From Nocardiopsis sp. FR4 (GTDB lineage: Bacteria; Actinomycetota; Actinomycetes; Streptosporangiales; Streptosporangiaceae), in NCBI RefSeq assembly GCF_009830945.1, contig NZ_VWVV01000027.1, positions 1 through 64,000 on the forward strand: 64,000 bases of DNA, given 5' to 3'. Both the position numbers and the translations under genes were made by a program. The notes below the pieces were generated by a model, which saw nothing but the letters and a program-made list of their open reading frames with translations, was not told the origin of the DNA and ran no database searches. Below are positions 1-7,369 of this stretch, in pieces; position 1 is the stretch's first letter; every line of letters begins with the position of its first letter.

Positions 1-63
1 TACTACGACGAAACCCACCTGGCCATCGCCGGCCTGGTCTCCGACCGCACAGCTATGCGGTAA
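1..63 (+). CDS. C-terminal end of an unidentified protein (partial)
   Basis: The first 20 codons are open and end at a TAA at 61-63; the visible tail reads YYDETHLAIAGLVSDRTAMR. The gene begins before the window. The tail has no motif I recognise, so no function is offered. About 100 bases without a gene separate it from the convergent UvrA-like gene. That this frame is coding is an inference from its normal amino-acid composition and its position at the window edge. Confidence 0.45.
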   Translation, partial: YYDETHLAIAGLVSDRTAMR

Positions 64-165
64 TCACCCACCAGCCGACTCGCTGGGCCAGCACGCCCCA
101 ACCTCAATCGCGCACCACGTCGTAACCGCGCCCCCACTCCCCGGGGGGCGCCGGCCGGCCGCGCT

Positions 166-2580
166 TCACCCCGCCCCGGCAGGAGCGGCCTCCCCACGGC
201 CCCCGCCGACGTAGGACGCCAGGTGCTCCCCGGTCAGGGTGGAACGGGCCGCGACCAGATCCGCCGGAGTGCCCTCGAAGACGACCCGCCCACCGTCGTG
301 CCCCGCACCCGGACCCAGGTCGATGACCCAGTCGGCGCGCGCGATGACCGCCTGGTGGTGCTCCACCACGATGACCGACTTCCCCGAGTCCACGAGCCGA
401 TCCAGCAGGCCGAGCAACTGCTCCACGTCGGCCGGGTGCAGGCCGCTGGTCGGCTCGTCCAACACGTAGACACCGCCCTTCTCACCCATGTGCGTGGCCA
501 GCTTGAGACGCTGGCGCTCACCACCGGACAGCGTGGTGAGCGGCTGGCCCAGGCTCAGATAGCCCAGCCCGACCTCCTCCAGCCGACGCAGGATGGTGTG
601 CGCGGCCGGAACACGCGCCTCCCCGTCCCCGAAGAACTCCCCCGCCTCGGCCACCGGCATCGCGAGAACCTCGCTGATGTCGCGCCCGCCCAGGCGGTAC
701 TCCAGCACCGACGCCTGGAACCGCCGCCCCCGGCACTCCTCACACGTGACGGCCACCCCGGCCACCATCCCCAGGTCGGTGTAGAGGACACCGGCACCGT
801 TGCAGTTCGGGCAGGCCCCCCGGGAGTTGGCGCTGAACAGCGCCGGCTTGACCCCGTTCGCCTTGGCGAACGCCTTACGGACCGGGTCCAGCAACCCGGT
901 GTAGGTCGCGGGGTTGCTCCTGCGCGAGCCGCGGATCGGCCCCTGGTCCACGGAGACCACCCCCGCACCCGCCGGAACCGACCCGTGCACGAGCGAACTC
1001 TTCCCCGAACCGGCGACCCCGGTGACGGCGGTGAGCACCCCCAGCGGGATGTCCACGTCCACGTTCCTCAGGTTGTGCGCGCAGGCACCGCGCACCCGCA
1101 GCGCCCCGGCGGGCGTGCGCACCGACTCCTTCACCGCGGCCCGGTCGTCGAGATGGCGGCCGGTGATGGTCCCGCTGGCCCGCAGGCCCTCCACCCCTCC
1201 CTCGAAACACACGGTGCCCCCGGCCGTACCGGCCCCGGGCCCCAGGTCCACGACGTGGTCGGCGATCGCAATCGTCTCCGGTTCGTGCTCCACCACCAGC
1301 ACCGTGTTGCCCTTGTCCCGCAACCGCAGCAGCAGGCTGTTCATCCGCTGGATGTCATGGGGGTGCAGCCCCGTGGTGGGCTCGTCGAAGACGTAGGTGG
1401 CGTCGGTGAGCGAGGAGCCCAGGTGGCGCACCATCTTGACCCGCTGCGCCTCACCGCCCGAAAGCGTGCCCGCCGCCCGGTCCAGCGACAGGTAGCCCAA
1501 CCCGATCTCCACGAAGGAGTCCACCGTGCGCTGGAGCGTGGCCAGCAGCGGAGCCACCGACGGCTCCCGCAGCTCGCGTATCCACACCGCCAGGTCGCTG
1601 ATCTGCATCGCGCACACCTGGGCGATGTTGGCCCCGTTGATCCGCGAGGACCGGGCCGCCTCGTTGAGCCGGGTGCCCTCGCACCCGGGGCAGGTGGTGA
1701 AGGTGACCGCCCGCTCCACGAAGGCCCGCACGTGCGACTGCAGGGAGTCCACGTCCTTGGACAGCATCGACTTGCGGATCTTGGGGACCAGCCCCTCATA
1801 GGTCAGGTTGACCCCGTCCACCCTGATCTTGGTGGGCTCCTTGTACAGCAGGTCGTGCAGCTGCCTCTCGGTGAACTCGCGGATCGGCCTGTCGGCGTCG
1901 AAGAACCCGCAGCCGTTGAAGATCCGCCCGTACCAGCCGTCCATGCTGTAACCGGGAATGGTCAGCGCGCCCTCGTTCAGCGACTTGGTCTCGTCGTAGA
2001 GCTGGGACAGGTCGATGTCGTTGACCGATCCCCGCCCCTCACAGCGCGGGCACATGCCCCCTGTGACACTGAAGCTGCGCCGCTCCTTGACGGCGCCGCG
2101 CCCGGCGCGCTCCACGGTGACCGCGCCCGCGCCGCTGATCGAGGCGACGTTGAAGGAGAAGGCCTGGGGCGAACCGATGTGGGGCCGCCCCAGGCGGCTG
2201 AAGAGGATGCGCAGAACCGCGTGGGCGTCGGTGACGGTGCCCACCGTGGAGCGGGGGTCGGCGCCCAGACGCTGCTGGTCCACCACGATCGCGGTCGTCA
2301 GCCCCTCCAGCGCGTCGACCTCGGGCCGCGCCAGCGTCGGCATGAACCCCTGCACGAACGCGCTGTAGGTCTCGTTGATCAGCCGCTGGGACTCCGCGGC
2401 GATCGTGCCGAACACCAGCGAGCTCTTGCCCGACCCCGAGACGCCGGTGAACACCGTCAGCCGGCGTTTGGGGATCTGGACGCTGACGTCCTTGAGGTTG
2501 TTCTCGCGTGCGCCCTGCACCCGGATCAGGTCGTGGCTGTCGGCGGCGTGGCGGGCAGGCGGCTGCGGCTTCGGATCCAT
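166..2580 (-). CDS. UvrA-like ABC-type ATPase (UvrA2/DrrC class)
   Basis: Protein of 804 residues with the tandem ABC layout of UvrA. First Walker A GVSGSGKSS at about 46-54, second GVAGSGKSS at about 521-529. Zinc-type cysteine pairs lie at 177/180, 297/300, 590/593 and 613/616. Signatures LSGGE are at about 373 and 684, and Walker B is FDEP and LDEP followed by TTGLHP and TSGLHP. It is some 150 residues shorter than housekeeping UvrA (about 950), as in UvrA2/DrrC-type proteins that lack the UvrB-binding insertion. Such proteins are linked to DNA-damage tolerance or resistance to DNA-binding drugs; the substrate here is unknown. The ATG at 2580 is preceded by GAGGAAG. Upstream in-frame codons are Pro/Arg-rich and look non-coding. 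No uvrB or uvrC is nearby. Confidence 0.92.
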   Translation of the reverse strand: MDPKPQPPARHAADSHDLIRVQGARENNLKDVSVQIPKRRLTVFTGVSGSGKSSLVFGTIAAESQRLINETYSAFVQGFMPTLARPEVDALEGLTTAIVVDQQRLGADPRSTVGTVTDAHAVLRILFSRLGRPHIGSPQAFSFNVASISGAGAVTVERAGRGAVKERRSFSVTGGMCPRCEGRGSVNDIDLSQLYDETKSLNEGALTIPGYSMDGWYGRIFNGCGFFDADRPIREFTERQLHDLLYKEPTKIRVDGVNLTYEGLVPKIRKSMLSKDVDSLQSHVRAFVERAVTFTTCPGCEGTRLNEAARSSRINGANIAQVCAMQISDLAVWIRELREPSVAPLLATLQRTVDSFVEIGLGYLSLDRAAGTLSGGEAQRVKMVRHLGSSLTDATYVFDEPTTGLHPHDIQRMNSLLLRLRDKGNTVLVVEHEPETIAIADHVVDLGPGAGTAGGTVCFEGGVEGLRASGTITGRHLDDRAAVKESVRTPAGALRVRGACAHNLRNVDVDIPLGVLTAVTGVAGSGKSSLVHGSVPAGAGVVSVDQGPIRGSRRSNPATYTGLLDPVRKAFAKANGVKPALFSANSRGACPNCNGAGVLYTDLGMVAGVAVTCEECRGRRFQASVLEYRLGGRDISEVLAMPVAEAGEFFGDGEARVPAAHTILRRLEEVGLGYLSLGQPLTTLSGGERQRLKLATHMGEKGGVYVLDEPTSGLHPADVEQLLGLLDRLVDSGKSVIVVEHHQAVIARADWVIDLGPGAGHDGGRVVFEGTPADLVAARSTLTGEHLASYVGGGRGEAAPAGAG

Positions 2581-2828
2581 CCCTTGTCTTCCTCGCTGAA
2601 GGACGTGGCGTCGTGGGGACCACGTTAGGAGCCCGCCCCGAAGCAGCGCTTCTTCGATCCTGACCGCTGGGCCCGTGGGCGGGAGGCCGGCGCGGACGCT
2701 CCGGGAGCGCCCGGTTCCCCGGCCGGAAAACCAGGAGACCCTGTCGGGGCGCCGCTGTAGGTTACGCGGAGCACACACCCCACGGGGGCCGACCAATGTC
2801 GAGGAACCGAGAGGCAGGAGAGCCGGAG

Positions 2829-3203
2829 ATGATTCGCAGACTTCAGGCCGTCGCGCTGGACTGTCCGGACCCGGTGCGGCTCGCGGAGTTCTACGCGCGG
2901 CTGCTCGGCGGGCGGGTCGTGGTCGACGCCGAGGACCCGGACTGGGTGGAGGTGCACGGGTTCGAGGGCACACCGCTGGCCTTCCAGCGGGTGCGGGACT
3001 ACCGCCCGCCCCGGTGGCCCGGACAGGGCGCCCCCCAGCAGGCGCACCTGGACTTCGACGTGGACGACCTCGAGGCGGATGAGCAACGGGTGCTGGAGCT
3101 GGGCGCGACCGTCCTGGAGCGCACCGACCGACTGCGCCCGGGGGCCAACTGGCGGGTCTACGCGGACCCGGCGGGCCACCCCTTCTGCCTCTGCCTCCAC
3201 TGA
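2829..3203 (+). CDS. VOC family protein (glyoxalase-like fold)
   Basis: A 124-residue single-domain protein. It opens with the strand-helix typical of actinobacterial Glyoxalase_6 proteins (LQAVALDCPDPVRLAEFYARLLGG) in a metal-site-like beta-alpha-beta-beta-beta repeat, with HLDFDVDD at mid-length and ADPAGHPFCLC at the end. The family includes dioxygenases, isomerases and antibiotic-binding proteins; no substrate can be named. I chose the ATG at 2829 because AGGAG lies about nine bases upstream; an earlier ATG at 2796 has no Shine-Dalgarno sequence. It is divergent from the UvrA-like gene, so the 250-base gap between them must carry both promoters. Confidence 0.85.
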   Translation: MIRRLQAVALDCPDPVRLAEFYARLLGGRVVVDAEDPDWVEVHGFEGTPLAFQRVRDYRPPRWPGQGAPQQAHLDFDVDDLEADEQRVLELGATVLERTDRLRPGANWRVYADPAGHPFCLCLH

Positions 3204-3324
3204 GACGGCCCCGGCCGCGAGTGCGGCGAGCGTCCGGAGGCGGTGTCCACCGGCGCCGCCTCCCACCCCCGTCGGCGGGCCTGCCCGAACAGGAGCCCCG
3301 GCGCATCGGCAGCAGGGCCGGAGC

Positions 3325-3710
3325 TCATGCGGCGGAGGACGCCCCGGCCGGCGCGGGCCGGTAGCACAGGCGGACCACGCCCGAGGGGAGGGTCGTGGTG
3401 GCGGTGAGCTCCAGCCGGACGGGGCCGATGCCTTCGAACAGGTAGGGGCTGACGGTGAACCAGAACTCGTCAACCAGATCGTGGGCGATGAGGTCGCGGG
3501 CCAGTTCACCGGCGCAGGGGACGACCAGGTTGCCGTCGTGTACGTCCTTGAGCGCCCGCACGGCCTCGGCGGTCTCCGTCGAGCAGGGTGGCGTTCCACT
3601 CCAGCGGTGCGCTCAGCGTCCGGGAGGCGACGTACTTGGGCATGCCGTTCATGCGGGCCGCGTACGCCTCGAATGACGGTCATGCCGGTGTTGATGATCA
3701 GTCGTCCCAC
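3325..3710 (-). pseudogene. RibD C-terminal/dihydrofolate-reductase-like gene, deleted and frameshifted
   Basis: Three fragments of one family read in different frames on the minus strand. From the GTG at 3710 the start reads VGRLIINTGMTV, the family N-terminus. It then jumps directly to AYAARMNGMPKYVASRTL and LEWNATLLDG, so roughly 45 codons between the first strand and this region are missing and the frame changes. A second frame change follows before ETAEAVRALKDVHDGNLVV, then the C-terminal half (FWFTVSPYLFEGIGPVRLEL) to the TGA at 3325. The start overlaps the end of the ArsR-SRPBCC gene by 13 bases, so the intact ancestor was translationally coupled to it. The final frame alone (3325-3561) could yield only a 78-residue fragment. 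Confidence 0.85.
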
Positions 3711-4555
3711 GAGACGCTCCTGTCGGTGCTGTTGGGGTCGTGTGCCTGTGCGGCGAGAGCCGCCGCGAGCCTGTCGAGGCTCTGTTCGAAGCCGATCTCG
3801 ATACCCGCGATGAAGTCCGCGCCCTCGACCGCGTTGTCGGTGATCCGGTACCGGGCGTCGAGATCCGTGCCGGTGCCGCCGGGCCGGAGGTCGAGGTCGA
3901 CGTGGGCGGTGAAGGCGGGGCCGCCGCCGAGCACGGGGCGGAGCCGGTAGGCGAGGCGCTCGCCCGGGCGCACCTCGTCGACGACCCCCTCCGCGTGTCC
4001 GACGACCGGGTCGGAGCCGTCGGTGTCCTCGGCGTCGCGGTACTCGAGGACGATCCGCCCGCCCGGCCGCGCCTCGAAGAGGAGGTCGCAGACGCGCCGG
4101 TCCCGGGGTGCCCACCACCGGGTGAGCAGGAAGCCCTTGGTCAGGTGGTCCCATACCAGTTCGGGGCTGGCGGGCAGCGACCGCCGGAACCCGAAGGAGC
4201 GACCGTCGGCCCACCCCGGCTCCGTGGCGGCGAGCCGTTCCGTATGGAGGCTGAGCCCGTAGCGGGCGTAGGTCGCGTGCGAGCCCTCGGTCCGGTCCGC
4301 GGTGTCGGCGAGCCGGTTGAGTTCGGCGGCCAGGTCCCGCAAGGCGGCGGACCGGAGCGCGTAGACGCGGCGCTGTCCGGAGCGCTGGCAGGTGAGGAGG
4401 CCGGCGCGCTCGAGGGTTCGCAGGTGCTTGCTCGTCTGTGGTTGGCGCGCTCCGGTGAGCTGGGCGAGGACGCCGACCGGGCGGGGCCGCTCGGCCAGCA
4501 GGCGCACGAGACGCCAGCGGGCCGGAACGGCCAGTGCGGAGAGGAGTACGTCCAT
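3698..4555 (-). CDS. ArsR-family HTH fused to an SRPBCC (AHSA1-like) domain
   Basis: About 285 residues. Residues 1-85 are an ArsR-type winged helix (LLSALAVPARWRLVRLLAE, then QPQTSKHLRTLERAGLL as recognition helix). Residues 120-265 are an SRPBCC/AHSA1 ligand-binding fold, with FRRSLPASPELVWDHLT near its start and WWAPRDRRV as the conserved Trp motif. Such one-piece regulators repress their own operon until a hydrophobic ligand binds the SRPBCC cup; ligand unknown. I prefer ATG 4555; a GTG two codons upstream is possible. No clear Shine-Dalgarno is present, so the mRNA may be leaderless. Its downstream partner, a dihydrofolate-reductase-like gene, is broken. Confidence 0.88.
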   Translation of the reverse strand: MDVLLSALAVPARWRLVRLLAERPRPVGVLAQLTGARQPQTSKHLRTLERAGLLTCQRSGQRRVYALRSAALRDLAAELNRLADTADRTEGSHATYARYGLSLHTERLAATEPGWADGRSFGFRRSLPASPELVWDHLTKGFLLTRWWAPRDRRVCDLLFEARPGGRIVLEYRDAEDTDGSDPVVGHAEGVVDEVRPGERLAYRLRPVLGGGPAFTAHVDLDLRPGGTGTDLDARYRITDNAVEGADFIAGIEIGFEQSLDRLAAALAAQAHDPNSTDRSVSWDD

Positions 4556-4556
4556 G

Positions 4557-4590
4557 GACACGAATATTCTCTATGAGGAATATTCGTGTC
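4557..4590. promoter_or_regulatory. Perfect 13-bp inverted repeat, probable autoregulatory operator
   Basis: Arms GACACGAATATTC (4557-4569) and its exact reverse complement (4578-4590) flank an 8-base spacer. The repeat begins directly beside the ArsR-SRPBCC start codon, and its AT core ATATTC resembles ArsR-family operators. A related half-site, GGATATTC, follows about ten bases later. Binding would block transcription of the regulator and of any gene reading rightward. The site is seen directly; its role is inferred. Confidence 0.75.
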
Positions 4591-4605
4591 AAAGGATATT
4601 CTGCC

Positions 4606-4629
4606 CCGCCTCCTCGGGGCCGGAGGCGG
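4606..4629. repeat. GC-rich hairpin downstream of the ArsR operator
   Basis: CCGCCTCC (4606-4613) pairs exactly with GGAGGCGG (4622-4629) across an 8-base loop. It lies in the 200-base non-coding stretch between the operator and the frameshifted VOC gene. It could be a terminator or a leader structure for rightward transcription; nothing decides this. Confidence 0.45.
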
Positions 4630-4808
4630 CCGACCACACGGCGGTCCAGCCCCCGTCCCGCCGGGCAGCGCCTCGTCCGGCGGACCGGACGCCCAGCGCG
4701 GCCCCGCCCCGGAGGGTTACTGGGCCCCACCGGCACCAGGCCGGGCGGCCGCTTCCGACGCGGTCCCCTGCGGCGCCCGTCCGAGCAGACGAACGGCCGG
4801 GAGCCATC

Positions 4809-5227
4809 ATGTCCACCACGACCACGACCCACCTGAACCTGCGCGGCGACGCCCGCGCGGCGCTCGACTTCTACCACTCCGTCTTCGGCGGGGACGTCGT
4901 CGCCGCCACAAGGACGCGGGTAACGTCACCCGCCCGGACGAGGCGGACTGGGTGATGTGGGGCCAGGTCGTCGCGGACAACGGGTTCCGCGTCATGGCCT
5001 ACGACGTGCCCTCGCAGATGCCGTGGAACCACGGCGAGAACGCCGTCTTCGTCTCCGTGCGCGGTGACAGCGCCGACGAGATCACCGCCTTCCGGGAGAA
5101 GCTGGTCGTCGGTTCGACCGTCGTGCAGCCGCTGGAGCCCGCACAGCGGGCGCCGCTCTACAGGATGCTCAAGGACCGCTTCGGCGTGGTCTGGGTCTTG
5201 GAGGTGGCGGCCCCGTACAGCGGTTGA
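4809..5227 (+). pseudogene. PhnB-like VOC protein gene with a frameshift
   Basis: From ATG 4809 (GGGAG upstream) the first frame gives MSTTTTTHLNLRGDARAAL, then FYHSVFGGDVVAAT, the standard N-terminus of PhnB/YjdN-type VOC proteins. At about 4909 the family pattern leaves this frame and continues one frame over as KDAGNVTRPDEADWVMWGQ, MAYDVPSQMPW and FGVVWVLEVA to the TGA at 5225. A loss of one base (or four) in GCCACAAGGACG would explain it. Unless this is a sequencing error the gene is dead. Family length (about 135 residues) is otherwise complete. Confidence 0.82.
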
Positions 5228-5302
5228 CCTGACGCGGAGGGCGAGGGGGCACTACACGGCCCCGGGACCGTGTCGGCGACAGGCACTGCGGCCGGGAGGT
5301 CC

Positions 5303-6163
5303 TCAGAGTGCCGGTCCGGTGACTTCCTGGGTGCCGAGGACGGCGAGCAGGTCAAGGAGGTCGGCGCTGTCGGTGCCGACAGCGGGGGTGAACCAGAGCA
5401 GCCGCTGTCGGCCGTCCTCGCTGAACAGGTGGAGGCAGTTGACCTCGATCAGGCCGAGCGCGGGGTGGTTGAGGCGTTTGCGGTCGTCGCGCCGGAACGC
5501 CACGTCGTGTTCAGCCCACAGGGCGGCGAATTCGGGGGAGGCGTCGATCAGCGAGCTGATCATCGAGCGGGCTTCGGTGTCCTTGGCGTCTCGTCTGGCG
5601 GCGGCTGCCCGCAGGTCGGCGACGAAGGCCCGGGACTGGCCCTCGTGGTCGGCTTCGGGATACATCTGCCGGGCGCCGGGGTCGGTGAACCACCGGTGGA
5701 CGAAGCTGGCCCGAGCACCACGGAGGCCGGAGTGGTCCCCCAGCAGCGCCACCGCCAGCGGGTTCTGTACGAGGGTGACGTGCAGGTCGGTGATGACCTG
5801 TGCGGGTGTCGACGTCAGACGGGTGAGCAGGTCGAGCATGCCGGGGTGGACGTGCGAGGCCGGTCCGCCGTGCGCGGGCACCGGGCGGTCGGCCAGGTGG
5901 TAGAGGTAGTCGCGCTCGTCAGCGGTCAGGCGCAGAGCCCTCGCCAGCGCGGCGATCATCTGCTCGGAGGGCTGGGATCCGGCGCCGCGTTCGAGTTCGT
6001 TGTAGTAGTCCACCGATGCGCCGGCGAGCTGGGCGACCTCGTCGCGGCGCAGCCCGGGCACCCGGCGGCGGAGCCCGTGGGGAAGCCCCACATCGGCTGG
6101 GCGGATGCGTTCACGCCGCGAGCGCAGGAAAGCTCCCAGCTCGGTGTATCTCACAGAACCCAT
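5303..6163 (-). CDS. XRE-family regulator with MmyB-like ligand-binding domain
   Basis: About 286 residues. Residues 5-75 are a helix-turn-helix of the actinobacterial MmyB type, with the hallmark RRVPGLRRDEVAQLAGAS followed by VDYYNELERG. The rest is the PAS-like MmyB ligand domain (PAQVITDLHVTLVQNPLA near 110, FRRDDRKRLNHPALGLIEV near 240, LLWFTPAVGTDSADLL at the end). Starts at 6163 or three codons earlier are both plausible. The gene is divergent from a truncated SDR gene that begins 87 bases away. In many actinomycetes this regulator class sits back-to-back with an SDR oxidoreductase that it controls (family knowledge). Here that target is a fragment, so the regulator may have lost its main partner. 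Confidence 0.88.
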   Translation of the reverse strand: MGSVRYTELGAFLRSRRERIRPADVGLPHGLRRRVPGLRRDEVAQLAGASVDYYNELERGAGSQPSEQMIAALARALRLTADERDYLYHLADRPVPAHGGPASHVHPGMLDLLTRLTSTPAQVITDLHVTLVQNPLAVALLGDHSGLRGARASFVHRWFTDPGARQMYPEADHEGQSRAFVADLRAAAARRDAKDTEARSMISSLIDASPEFAALWAEHDVAFRRDDRKRLNHPALGLIEVNCLHLFSEDGRQRLLWFTPAVGTDSADLLDLLAVLGTQEVTGPAL

Positions 6164-6250
6164 GCCGTCCATTCTGCGTCCGGCCGGGCCGTCGACACAG
6201 GGGATGGGATCCCCTGGTTCCTCCGGTCGGCACCGTGCACCGTGGAGGAC

Positions 6251-6373
6251 ATGACTACGGACCACCCCACGAGCACCCTTTCGTCGGACATGCGCGTTGC
6301 CGTCGTTACCAGCGGATCACGCGGCATCGGCCGGGCGGTCTCCCTCTCCTTTGCCGACGCAACCGTTGACGCA
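6251..6373 (+). pseudogene. N-terminal fragment of an SDR oxidoreductase
   Basis: The ATG at 6251 has a strong GGAGG site. The frame reads MTTDHPTSTLSSDMRVAVV, then TSGSRGIGRAVSLSFADA, the Rossmann nucleotide-binding start of short-chain dehydrogenases (TGxxxGIG, here TSGSRGIG). After about 35 residues family similarity stops; the following sequence is Arg-rich and ends without the YxxxK catalytic region. So only the first strand-turn-helix remains. The lost remainder appears to have been deleted, joining this start to unrelated sequence upstream of the tautomerase. Confidence 0.75.
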
Positions 6374-6585
6374 CGCATCGACCCAGCCGCGAGGGCGGCG
6401 AGGTGGGGCCGCTCATGTGCGACCGGATCCAGGCGCGGTCCCGCCAAAGGCTCGGCACCGACGAACTGCTGACCTCCGCTTCGGCATCCGCCAACGCCTG
6501 CACCAGCCGAGAACGGCACCGTGGCCACACATTCTCGGACGCATGCTTCCGCATCACGGGAGAACCCATCCAAGGAGGAACACCC

Positions 6586-6795
6586 ATGCCTTTCGCCAAC
6601 TTCAAGGTCCCCGCGGGCACCATCACCGCCGAGGACAAGAAGAAGCTCGTCGAGCGCACCACCGACCTGTACGCGGAGATCTACGGTGAGCGGGCCCGAC
6701 CCACCACCGTCGTGCTGATCGACGAGGTCGCCGACGGCGGCTGGGGTGTCGCCGGCGGCGTCCTGACCGCCGCCATGCTCAACGGCGGCGCCTGA
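6586..6795 (+). CDS. 4-oxalocrotonate tautomerase family protein
   Basis: A 69-residue protein starting MPFANFKVPAGTITAEDKKK. After Met removal it exposes Pro1, the general acid/base of the tautomerase superfamily. The usual LVERTTDLYAEIYGERARPTTVVLIDEV and GWGVAG segments follow, and length matches the 60-70 residue family. AAGGAGGA lies eight bases upstream of the ATG. Tautomerases interconvert keto and enol forms or dehalogenate small acids; the substrate is unknown. It sits directly after a truncated SDR gene and before a strong palindrome, so it is a short transcription unit. Confidence 0.88.
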   Translation: MPFANFKVPAGTITAEDKKKLVERTTDLYAEIYGERARPTTVVLIDEVADGGWGVAGGVLTAAMLNGGA

Positions 6796-6800
6796 CCCCC

Positions 6801-6838
6801 TTCCTGTGCGGGGTCCGGCGCCGGACCCCGCACAGGAA
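6801..6838. terminator. Perfect 38-base palindrome, probable terminator
   Basis: TTCCTGTGCGGGGTCCGGC (6801-6819) is followed at once by its exact reverse complement (6820-6838), with no mismatch or loop. It begins six bases after the tautomerase stop codon, so a transcription terminator is the simplest reading. Perfect symmetry also makes it bidirectional and a possible protein-binding site. There is no T-tract, as is common in actinomycetes. Confidence 0.8.
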
Positions 6839-6865
6839 AGGACGACCACGGCAAGCGCGTCAACG

Positions 6866-6994
6866 CCCCGCCCCCAGTACGTGGCCTCCCGGACGCTGGC
6901 TGAGGCCGGGTGGAACGCCACGGTCACCGAGGGCGGCGCCGCGGAGGAGACCGCCAGCGGCGTCACGGCGATGGTCTTCAGCCCGAAACAGGCC
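6866..6994 (+). pseudogene. Second RibD/dihydrofolate-reductase-like fragment
   Basis: The plus-strand frame reads PQYVASRTLAEAGWNATVTEGG. This matches the PKYVASRTL...EWNATLL block of the broken gene at 3325-3710. The first 75 or so residues of the family are absent. After AAEETASGVTAMVF the frame loses similarity and runs into Pro/Arg-rich sequence. No ribosome-binding site or proper start accompanies it. It is a short relic about 3 kb from the other relic of the same family. Confidence 0.6.
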
Positions 6995-7158
6995 CGCTCC
7001 CCAGGGCGTGGCAGCCCCCGGCGGCCGCCGGGGGCTGCTGACCGCAGAACTCTGGCGGGTTCGCTCTCCAGCACGGTTTAATAACGTTTCGTTTGTTACG
7101 TTATTAATAAACGTAAATCACTTCAGTTCACGTAACGCAAGCCCGAACAACCCCGCAT

Positions 7159-7195
7159 CCTCACCTCCGATAAGTGAACCTTATCGGAGGTGAGG
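7159..7195. repeat. 16-bp perfect hairpin next to an AT-rich patch
   Basis: CCTCACCTCCGATAAG (7159-7174) pairs exactly with 7180-7195 across the loop TGAAC. Stem sequence includes a TTATCGG-like end reminiscent of recombinase or transposon ends, which is only an impression. No adjacent gene ends here, so a plain terminator role is less obvious. Confidence 0.6.
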
Positions 7196-7279
7196 CCAGG
7201 GAGGGCGGTCCGCGCCGCCCGCAGCGCCGCAGGGGCGCCCGCAACGTTATTCAGGGCAGGTCAGCGCCCCCGAAAACGA

Positions 7280-7309
7280 GACGGATACAGCCTGCGCTGT
7301 ATAACCGTC
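7280..7309. repeat. Small hairpin with ATACAG/CTGTAT stem
   Basis: GACGG plus ATACAG (7280-7290) faces CTGTAT plus CCGTC (7297-7309) with a 6-base loop and a 2-base bulge. It lies in the gene-free region upstream of nothing recognisable, and it may be part of the same decayed element as the AT-rich patch. Confidence 0.4.
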
Positions 7310-7369
7310 GGTGCCCGCATCGCCGCCGGACCCCTCCCACACCTGTCCCGTCCCACTCGATGGGCGCAG

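Noticed and set aside
166-2580. Housekeeping uvrA
   Set aside because: At 804 residues it lacks the insertion typical of UvrB-binding UvrA, and no uvrB or uvrC is near.
223-2628. An 800-codon plus-strand open frame opposite the UvrA-like gene
   Set aside because: It is the antisense shadow of the UvrA-like gene: the minus strand shows complete Walker A, LSGGE and Walker B motifs, and the plus frame is His/Pro/Arg-rich without motifs.
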